NCBI RefSeq assembly: GCF_014646335.1
Contig: NZ_BMNG01000005.1
Span: 226,438-290,437 of the forward strand
Length of the DNA: 64,000 bases
Direction of reading: 5' to 3'
From: Streptomyces lasiicapitis
GTDB lineage: Bacteria > Actinomycetota > Actinomycetes > Streptomycetales > Streptomycetaceae
The translations under genes were made by a program, and so were the position numbers. Below are positions 58,059 to 64,000 of this stretch, in pieces. How positions within the stretch are numbered: position 1 is the stretch's first letter; every line of letters starts with the position of its first letter. Below the pieces are notes generated by a model. The model made no database searches. It saw nothing but the letters and a program-made list of their open reading frames with translations, and was not told the DNA's origin.

Positions 58059-60354
58059 ACTCCCCGGTGCCGGCGGGTCCGCCGGTGCCCAACTCACCGT
58101 CGTGGTCGCTGGGTTGGCGGGGGTGGTGGGCGGGGTTGCTGGGCTGACGGGGGTGGCCGGGCTCGCTGGGCTGACCGGGCTGACCGGGGTGGCCGGGCTG
58201 ACCGGGGTGGCCGGGGTGGCCGGGCTGACCGGGGTGGCCGGGCTGACCGGGGTGGCCGGGGTGGCCGGGGTGGCCGGGGTGGCCGGGGTGGCCGCTTCCG
58301 CCCATCCCACCCACTCCGCCCATCTCGTACGCTCTGCCCGGTTCCGTCCAGGGCAGGTCGAGGATCTCCAGCTCCTCGCCCTTGCGCGCGCCACGCGGCG
58401 GAACCACGGCGAGCCCGTCGGCGGCCGCGATGCCGCGCAGCATCGCGGGGCCGTTGTAGTGCAGCGGCACCGCGTACTCCCCGCGCAGCGTGACCGGGAC
58501 GAGCCGGGTGTCGTACGGATGGCCGTGTACGTCGTCGCGCAGGGGCGCGGTGTACGGCTCCGGGGCCGGGCGACGGCTCCCGAGCGCGCGCAGCAGGGGC
58601 TCGGCCAGGGTGAGGAGGCCGGAGACGGCGGCGAGGGGGTTGCCCGGGAGGCCGACGAGGTGCCGCTGCCGCTCGCCGGCTCCGGAGGGGAGGCGGGCGA
58701 GCAGCATGGGGTGACCAGGCCGTACGGCGACGCCGTCGACGAGCAGCTCGGCGCCGAGGCGGTGCAGCGTGGGGTGGACGTGGTCGACGGGCCCGGACGC
58801 GGTGCCTCCCGTCGTCACGACGACATCGGCTGTGGACGTGGCGAGGGCTTCGTACAGCGCCTCGGCGTCGTCCCCGAGCCGCCGGACCGCGGTGACCTCC
58901 GCGCCGAGCGACCGCAGCCACGGCGGCAGCATCGGGCCGAGCGCGTCCCGGATGCGGCCCTCCTGGGGCAGTCCCTCGGTCAGCAACTCGTCGCCCAGGA
59001 CGATGACTTCCGCGCGGGGGCGGGCGGCGACGTACAGCGCGTCGTACCCGGCGGCCGCGGCGAGGCCGAGGACCGCGGGGGTCACCAGGGCGCCGGGGGG
59101 CAGCAGTTGGTCGCCCGCGCGGCACTCCTGGCCGCGTGGGCGGATGTCCTGGCCGGGCACGACCTCGCGCTCGGCGTGCAGCCGGCCCTTGCCGTCGACG
59201 TGACCGTGCTCGCTGCGGATCACCGCGGTGGTGTCCCCCGGGATCCGGGCGCCGGTCGCGATCCGCACCGCCTCACCGTCACCCAACGGCCCGGGCCTGT
59301 CCTGCCCCGCGAGGATCCCGCCGTCCAACAACACCCAGGGCCCCGGCCCGGCCACGGCCCACCCGTCCATCGCGGAGGTGTCGAAGGAGGGGAGGTCGGT
59401 GAGGGCGGTGAGGGGGGTGGTGAGGGTGCGGCCGAGGGTTTGGGGGAGGGGGGTTGGGGTTGGGGAGAGGGGGGTTGGGGGGAGGGCGTGGGTGGAGGGG
59501 CTTGGGTGGGTGGGGGTGCCCTGGTGGGAGGCGGGGCTTGGGTGGGTGGAGGTGGTCGCGTGAGTGGTGGTGCCCGGGTGGGCGGCGGTGCTCGCGGGGG
59601 TGACGGTGGTTTGGGGGGTGGTCGCTGGGCGGGCGGTGGTTTTGGGGGGTTGGGAGGCCTTGGGGGCTTGCGGGGCCTGGGGAGTGTGCGGGACCTGGGG
59701 GGCCTGGGGGGCCTGGGGGGCCTGGGGGGCCTGGGGGGCCTGGGGGGCCTGCAGAGCTTGCGGGGCCTTTGCCGCCGCGGTCGCGGCTGCGGTGCCTGCG
59801 TGGCGGGCGGTGGAGCGGGCCTGGCGCCAGGGGGTGGTGTGGGCGGCGGGTGCTGGGCCTTCGGAGGTGCGGGGGGTGGGGTGTGCGCCGGGGGTGGTGG
59901 AGGAGTGCGTGCCGGGGGCGGCGGGGTCGCCGGGGGCGTTGGCGTCGGGTCGGCGGCCGGGCGCGTTCTGCCGGTCGCCGGATGGGTTGGCGCGTCCTGC
60001 GGGGGCTTGACGCGGGGCTCCGGGCCTAGGGGGGTGAGCGCTGGACGGGGCGGCGGTGCCGGGTGCGCTGGGTGCACCGGCTGTGCCGAATCCGCCAGGG
60101 GTGCCGGGCGCGGCGGACACGGCAGGTGCGCCGGGTGTGCCGGGTGCGCTGGACCCACCGGGCGTGCCGGACGCACCGGGCGTGCCAGCCGCACCAGGCG
60201 TGCGGGGTGCACCAGGTGCGCTCGCCGCGCCGGACACGTCGGCGGCTTCCCCGTACCCCGGCCGGCCAAGGCCGTGCTCGCCCCCGCCCCGGTCCTCGTT
60301 CGCGAGGGCGAGTGCTTCGTCGAGCTCGGGTTCGGCCGCGTGCTGCCCGTTCAC
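58048..60354 (-). CDS. moeA: Molybdopterin molybdenumtransferase MoeA with low-complexity insertions
   Basis: A 768-residue MoeA; the usual length is ~400. The Moco-synthesis core is recognisable: SAMDGW at 327-332, GEAVRIATGARIPGDTTAVIRSEH, VLGDELLTEG and GLPGNPLAAVSG. About 270 extra residues precede it: Ala/Gly/Pro/Thr-rich runs including an APQ repeat (about 195-231) that appear to interrupt domain I between TTPWRQARSTARHAG and LPQTLGRTLTTPL. A C-terminal tail (681-728) is GHPGQP-repeat. GTG at 60352-60354 overlaps the MobA-like stop by GTGA, and the stop overlaps the channel start. Three genes are thus chained. Confidence 0.88.
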   Translation of the reverse strand: MNGQHAAEPELDEALALANEDRGGGEHGLGRPGYGEAADVSGAASAPGAPRTPGAAGTPGASGTPGGSSAPGTPGAPAVSAAPGTPGGFGTAGAPSAPGTAAPSSAHPPRPGAPRQAPAGRANPSGDRQNAPGRRPDANAPGDPAAPGTHSSTTPGAHPTPRTSEGPAPAAHTTPWRQARSTARHAGTAAATAAAKAPQALQAPQAPQAPQAPQAPQAPQVPHTPQAPQAPKASQPPKTTARPATTPQTTVTPASTAAHPGTTTHATTSTHPSPASHQGTPTHPSPSTHALPPTPLSPTPTPLPQTLGRTLTTPLTALTDLPSFDTSAMDGWAVAGPGPWVLLDGGILAGQDRPGPLGDGEAVRIATGARIPGDTTAVIRSEHGHVDGKGRLHAEREVVPGQDIRPRGQECRAGDQLLPPGALVTPAVLGLAAAAGYDALYVAARPRAEVIVLGDELLTEGLPQEGRIRDALGPMLPPWLRSLGAEVTAVRRLGDDAEALYEALATSTADVVVTTGGTASGPVDHVHPTLHRLGAELLVDGVAVRPGHPMLLARLPSGAGERQRHLVGLPGNPLAAVSGLLTLAEPLLRALGSRRPAPEPYTAPLRDDVHGHPYDTRLVPVTLRGEYAVPLHYNGPAMLRGIAAADGLAVVPPRGARKGEELEILDLPWTEPGRAYEMGGVGGMGGSGHPGHPGHPGHPGHPGQPGHPGQPGHPGHPGQPGHPGQPGQPSEPGHPRQPSNPAHHPRQPSDHDGELGTGGPAGTGECFT
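58174..58310. repeat. 9-nt coding repeat (GHP/GQP units)
   Basis: Units of GGTGGCCGG and GGCTGACCG type (plus-strand reading) encode the Gly-His-Pro/Gly-Gln-Pro tail of MoeA. Confidence 0.78.
59690..59760. repeat. 9-nt coding repeat (APQ units)
   Basis: About seven copies of a GGCCTGGGG unit encode the Ala-Pro-Gln run of MoeA. Confidence 0.78.
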
Positions 60355-61733
60355 GGGGAGTCCGGCTTGGTGGTGGAGGTGGCGTCCGGGGCGGAGTCGG
60401 GCGAGTGCGTGCCGGACGGCGCGGGCGCCCCGCCGGTGGCGTCCGGCCGGTCCTCCTCGGCCCACCGGGCGGCGAGCGCAGCCGCCTTGCGGGCGGCGTC
60501 CGCCACGGCTTGCGTCCCGCCCCCGCCTGCGGTGGCCTGCGCCGCCGCGTACCCCACGAGGAAGGTGGTCAGGGGCGCCGCGGGCCGGGCCACACCGTGC
60601 GCGGCGTCGCGGGCGAGGTCGAGCAGGATGCCGGTGTCGACGTCGAGCTCGATGCCCAGTTCGTCCTTGACTGCGGTAATCCATTCATCCAACACGTGCC
60701 CATGCTCCCTGATCCGCGCGCGGGCGGCGGCGATGTCGTCCCAGGTGTCGCAGTCGAACGCGGCGAGGGAGTCGGCGACCCGCACCAGCTCGAGCCCCCC
60801 GACAAGCCGCCGCAACGAAAGCCCACTGAGCCCACGCACACCACCCGCACCACCTGACGAAGCACCCCGCCCACCGCCCGAACCCGCTGCCACCGCGCCC
60901 GGCAGCGCACCACCACCGCCCCTCGAACCGTCTGCCACCCCGCCCGACGGAGCACCGCCACCGCCGGAACTCGCTGCAGCCCCGTCCTTCGGGGCACCTC
61001 CACCCATCGAGTCGGCTACCGCCCCCTCCGGCGGAGCACCCCGGCTGCCCGCCGAACCCACGGCAGCCGCGTCCGGCAGGGCACCGCCACCACCCGAACC
61101 CACCGCAGTCCAGCCCGGCGAAGTACCGCCACCTCCCCCCGAACCCGCCGCCCCCACACCCTCCTCCGCCAGCTCCCCAAGCCCTCTCCGCAGCGCCGCG
61201 CTCCGGTACACCGCGACCAGCGGCTGGTCCCGGCCTTCGGGGTCGGTCAGGACCGCGCCGTCCGCGCCCTCGGCCGCACACAGCGCCGCGACGAGACGGC
61301 GCACCGTCTGTTCCCGGAGAAACGGCAGGTCGGCGGAGAGCACCACGACAAGGTCGGCCCGGGTGAGGCGCAGCCCGGCGTCCAGCGCGGCCAGGGGCCC
61401 GCCGCCCACGGGCTCCTCGCGCGCCCACACCACGGGCCTCCCGGTGGGCCGGGGCTCCGCGACGACAACCGTCGTCCCCGCCCCGGCGCACGCCGCGAGC
61501 ACCCGCTCAAGCAGGGCCCTGCCGCCCACCCGCACACCCGGCTTGTCCGCGCCACCGAGCCGCGCGGCCCGCCCGCCCGCGAGCACGACGGCGTCGAACG
61601 GGACAGCGGTGCCCACGGGGTCGACGGAACCGACGAAACCTACGGAATCGACAGGAGCGCCGGGGGCAGTGGGGTCAGTGGAGCCAACGTGGTCGGTGTC
61701 GGGGTCCGACGGCGGGGGCGGGGGCGCGGTCAT
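60351..61733 (-). CDS. MobA-like nucleotidyltransferase with DUF6457-type C-terminus
   Basis: A 460-residue protein. MobA-like GT-A domain: VVLAGGRAARLGGADKP (49-65), EEPVGGGPLAALDAGL and LSADLPFLREQTVRRLV. The domain is interrupted by a ~100-residue Gly/Ser/Ala-rich insert (about 198-300). It resumes with LVGGLELVRVADSLAAFDCDTWDDIAAARARI, then a DUF6457-like helical region (about 345-425, LDEWITAVKDELGIELDVDTG) usual in actinobacterial MobA. Likely makes the guanine-dinucleotide or other nucleotide form of molybdenum cofactor. ATG at 61731-61733; the start is weakly supported. Coupled to moeA by a GTGA overlap. Confidence 0.85.
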   Translation of the reverse strand: MTAPPPPPSDPDTDHVGSTDPTAPGAPVDSVGFVGSVDPVGTAVPFDAVVLAGGRAARLGGADKPGVRVGGRALLERVLAACAGAGTTVVVAEPRPTGRPVVWAREEPVGGGPLAALDAGLRLTRADLVVVLSADLPFLREQTVRRLVAALCAAEGADGAVLTDPEGRDQPLVAVYRSAALRRGLGELAEEGVGAAGSGGGGGTSPGWTAVGSGGGGALPDAAAVGSAGSRGAPPEGAVADSMGGGAPKDGAAASSGGGGAPSGGVADGSRGGGGALPGAVAAGSGGGRGASSGGAGGVRGLSGLSLRRLVGGLELVRVADSLAAFDCDTWDDIAAARARIREHGHVLDEWITAVKDELGIELDVDTGILLDLARDAAHGVARPAAPLTTFLVGYAAAQATAGGGGTQAVADAARKAAALAARWAEEDRPDATGGAPAPSGTHSPDSAPDATSTTKPDSP

Positions 61734-61811
61734 CCCCCGAGTATGGGCGTGCGAGGGATCAACGCCACCCCCGTGGGGCGCCCCCGTGGCGCGCCCCACG
61801 AAGGCTCGGGC

Positions 61812-63407
61812 CTACACGGCCCGCAACAGCACCGCGGGCTGCTCCACGCAGTCGGCGACGAACCGCAGGAAACCGCCCGCCGTACCGCCGTCGCACACCC
61901 GGTGGTCGAAGGTGAGCGAGAGCTGGACGACCTGACGCACCGCCAACTCCCCTTGGTGCACCCATGGCTTGGGCACGATCCTGCCGACGCCGAGCATCGC
62001 CGCCTCGGGGTGGTTGATGATCGGAGTGGAACCATCCACCCCGAACACGCCGTAATTGTTCAACGTGAACGTGGACCCCGTGAGTTCCCCCGGCGTCAAC
62101 TTCCCCGTCCGCGCCGCCTCCGAGAGCCGGGCCAACTCGACGCTGAGCGACTCCGTGTCGCGGGCGTGCGCACCCTTCACGACGGGCACGACAAGCCCGC
62201 GGTCGGTCTGCGCGGCGAAGCCGAGGTGCACCTCGTCAAGCTGCACGACCTCGCGCGCGTCCATGTCCACGGTGGAGTTGAGCTCCGGGTAACGGGCGAG
62301 CGCGGCGGTGCAGACGCGGGCGAGGAGCGCGAGCAGCGAGACCTTCGGCCCGCCCGCCTCGTTCATCGCCCGACGCGCGGCCATCAGCTCCGTCGCGTCG
62401 GCGTCGACCCAGCACGTCGCGTCCGGTATCTCACGACGGCTGCGCGCCAACTTGTCGGCGACAGCGCCACGTACACCGCGCAGGGGAATCCGCGTCCCTC
62501 GTCCAGAAGCCCCGGTCGCCGCGGGCACCCCGGCCCCAGTCGCCACAGTCGCCCCAGGAGCCCCGAACGTCGCCCCGATCCCCGGCACCACCGACCGCGC
62601 CGCGGCGGACGCCGACGCCGGCCCCGCGATCGGCGCGACCGCCGCCGCCGAGGCCCGCATGGCGTCCTCCACGTCGGCCCGCAGGATCAGACCGTCCGGC
62701 CCGGAACCCACCAACTCCCGCAGATCCAGCCCGTTCTCGCGCGCCAGCTTCCGCACGAGCGGGGAGATCACCGGAACCGGACCGTCCCCGCGCGCGGGAA
62801 GCCCGTCCGGCAGGGAAGCAGAAGCCGCGTCAGCCCCGGCCCCGGAAGCGGGCAGAGCCCTCGAAGCAGCCGCCGCCCCAGCAGTGGCCGCCGCCCCGGC
62901 ATGAGACCCGGCGCCAACACCGCCACCCGCGCCCGAAGCGCCCGCGCCCGCGCCGACACCCCCGCCCGCAGGCCGCACCCTCCGCCGCCGAGCAGGCGCC
63001 GCCGCTGTGCCATACCCCACAAGCACGTTGCCCGAAGCCTCGTCACCACCGGCCCCGGACGCACCCGCGTCCACGGGCCGGGCGGCGGACGCACCGGCAG
63101 CCGGGGCGGACGACACACCGATGCCCGACGCAGAGGCAACGCCGTCCAGAGCGTCAGCAGACGTCCCCACGGCCACCGTCAACAACGGCGCCCCCACGGG
63201 CAGTTCCGTCCCCTCCTCGCCGAAGCGGGCCGTCACCACACCCCCGTACGGACACGGGACCTCGACCATCGCCTTGGCCGTCTCGACCTCGACGACCGGC
63301 TGGTCCACCTCGACGACGTCGCCGACCTGCACCAGCCAGCGGGTGATCTCCGCCTCCGTGAGCCCCTCGCCGAGGTCGGGCAGCTTGAACTCGAGGACCT
63401 GTGCCAT
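61812..63407 (-). CDS. bkdC: Branched-chain 2-oxoacid dehydrogenase E2, operon 2
   Basis: A 531-residue E2, longer than that of operon 1 by a 120-residue Ala/Gly-rich linker. Lipoyl domain about 5-82 with the Lys in VETAKAMVE; PSBD about 215-252 (VRKLARENGLDLRELVGSG); catalytic domain about 300-531 ending with TFDHRVCDGG (H502, D506). ATG at 63405-63407 overlaps the E1beta stop (ATGA). Same gene order as operon 1. Confidence 0.95.
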   Translation of the reverse strand: MAQVLEFKLPDLGEGLTEAEITRWLVQVGDVVEVDQPVVEVETAKAMVEVPCPYGGVVTARFGEEGTELPVGAPLLTVAVGTSADALDGVASASGIGVSSAPAAGASAARPVDAGASGAGGDEASGNVLVGYGTAAAPARRRRVRPAGGGVGAGAGASGAGGGVGAGSHAGAAATAGAAAASRALPASGAGADAASASLPDGLPARGDGPVPVISPLVRKLARENGLDLRELVGSGPDGLILRADVEDAMRASAAAVAPIAGPASASAAARSVVPGIGATFGAPGATVATGAGVPAATGASGRGTRIPLRGVRGAVADKLARSRREIPDATCWVDADATELMAARRAMNEAGGPKVSLLALLARVCTAALARYPELNSTVDMDAREVVQLDEVHLGFAAQTDRGLVVPVVKGAHARDTESLSVELARLSEAARTGKLTPGELTGSTFTLNNYGVFGVDGSTPIINHPEAAMLGVGRIVPKPWVHQGELAVRQVVQLSLTFDHRVCDGGTAGGFLRFVADCVEQPAVLLRAV

Positions 63408-64000
63408 CAGCTCTCCGCCTCCCACTGCAGCCGTGCCACCGCGTCCAGGATCCGGTCGACGCCGGGCAGGTGGTGCCGCTCCAGCATCGGCGGCGGATAA
63501 GGGATGTCGAGCCCGGCGACCCGGAGCACCGGCGCCTCCAGGTGGTGGAAGCACCGCTCCGAGACGCGGGCGGCGATCTCCCCGCCGGGGCCGCCGAAGC
63601 CGCCCGACTCGTGCACCACGACCGCGCGACCCGTGCGCCGCACGGAAGCGGTCACCGTCTCGTCGTCGAAGGGCACCAGCGAGCGCAGGTCCACGACTTC
63701 GAGGTCCCAGCCCTCGGCCCGCGCCGCCTCGGCGGCCTCCAGGCAGACGGGCACGGACGGGCCGTACGTCAGAAGCGTGGCGCTGCGGCCCGCTCGCCGC
63801 ACCACTGCCTTGCCGATGGGTTCAACGGCCGAGGGCGCGTCCGGGTTCCAGTCGGCCTTGGACCAGTACAGCCGCTTCGGCTCCAGGAAGACGACCGGGT
63901 CGTCGGAGGCGATGGAGGCACGCAGCAGGCCGTAGGCGTCGGCGACGGTGGCGGGCGTGACGACGTGCAGCCCCGGCGTCGCCATGTAGTACGCCTCGGA
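63407..64000 (-). CDS. bkdB: Branched-chain 2-oxoacid dehydrogenase E1 beta, operon 2 (partial)
   Basis: The C-terminal ~197 residues of E1beta; the start is beyond position 64000. Motifs match operon 1: ATPGLHVVTPATVADAYGLL, DPVVFLEPKRLYW, LEVVDLRSLVPFDDETV and RVAGLDIPYPPPMLERHHLP. Its stop overlaps the E2 start. The E1alpha of this operon should lie just outside the window. Confidence 0.95.
   Translation of the reverse strand, partial: SEAYYMATPGLHVVTPATVADAYGLLRASIASDDPVVFLEPKRLYWSKADWNPDAPSAVEPIGKAVVRRAGRSATLLTYGPSVPVCLEAAEAARAEGWDLEVVDLRSLVPFDDETVTASVRRTGRAVVVHESGGFGGPGGEIAARVSERCFHHLEAPVLRVAGLDIPYPPPMLERHHLPGVDRILDAVARLQWEAES

Noticed and set aside
58174..59760. Short tandem repeats suspected as CRISPR or non-coding minisatellite
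   Set aside because: Units are 9 nt without spacers and keep the reading frame of MoeA.
58102..61935. 1277-codon open frame on the plus strand across moeA and mobA
   Set aside because: Translation is Gly/Arg/Ala repeats with no recognisable domain and it is antisense to two well-supported genes; long antisense frames are expected at this GC content.
1..64000. tRNA, rRNA, IS elements, prophage or integration sites
   Set aside because: None recognised by eye: no transposase, integrase or tRNA-like cloverleaf, and base composition and codon use are uniform across the window.

Overview
The window is high-GC actinobacterial chromosome and almost certainly Streptomyces. Codon third positions are overwhelmingly G/C, GTG starts and 4-nt ATGA/GTGA overlaps are frequent, and the gene set is typical of the genus: snapalysin, XRE-DUF5753/HATPase pairs, a SpoIIE-type phosphatase, two branched-chain keto acid dehydrogenase (bkd) operons, PknB-type kinases and a mycothiol-type enzyme. 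An exact copy of the Streptomyces parS palindrome (58045-58058) suggests the region lies within a few hundred kb of oriC. No rRNA, tRNA, IS element, prophage or CRISPR array was seen. The region reads as core chromosome with some accessory modules.

Layout. 0-8 kb: secreted snapalysin with a divergent LysR regulator; a secreted cell-surface protein with a duplicated domain; a Tat-exported PhoX-type phosphatase behind a PHO box; a TerF-like VWA protein on a long Ala/Pro/Glu linker; a secreted bulb-type lectin. 8-24 kb: metG; a TetR/imine-reductase divergon with paired operators; a DUF5753 regulator with a HATPase partner; a DHA2 MFS pump; a P-loop NTPase plus membrane-anchored periplasmic-binding-like protein (an uncharacterised pair); a TetR/HTH_42 operon divergent from two VOC proteins, again with paired operators; aspS.

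24-39 kb: PAS/GAF/PP2C/HATPase phosphatase, AI-2E-type permease, pirin, SseB-domain protein, alpha/beta hydrolase, long-form acyl-CoA dehydrogenase, M18 aminopeptidase, LURP-one-like protein, nitrilase-family amidase, mycothiol-dependent-type protein, an MFS/GntR coupled pair and a D,D-carboxypeptidase. 39-45 kb: a tightly overlapped operon for a lipoprotein, a membrane-fusion adaptor with a peptidoglycan-binding domain, and a MacB-like ABC transporter, beside an I36 inhibitor-like secreted protein and a 55-aa lipoprotein.

45-64 kb: bkd operon 1 (E1alpha-E1beta-E2) divergent from a DevR/NarL-type response regulator; an FMN-barrel protein with a DosR-box-like palindrome; two divergent Ser/Thr kinases; an AhpD-like protein; the proteasome activator Bpa; a quinone oxidoreductase; a coupled mobA-like / moeA / K+ channel operon in which both cofactor enzymes carry large low-complexity insertions; and bkd operon 2, whose E1beta runs off the right edge.

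Most promising for follow-up: parS embedded in the moeA/K+-channel start-stop overlap; the PHO box; the DosR-like box next to a DevR-family regulator; the NTPase/sensor pair; and the repeat-bloated moeA and mobA.
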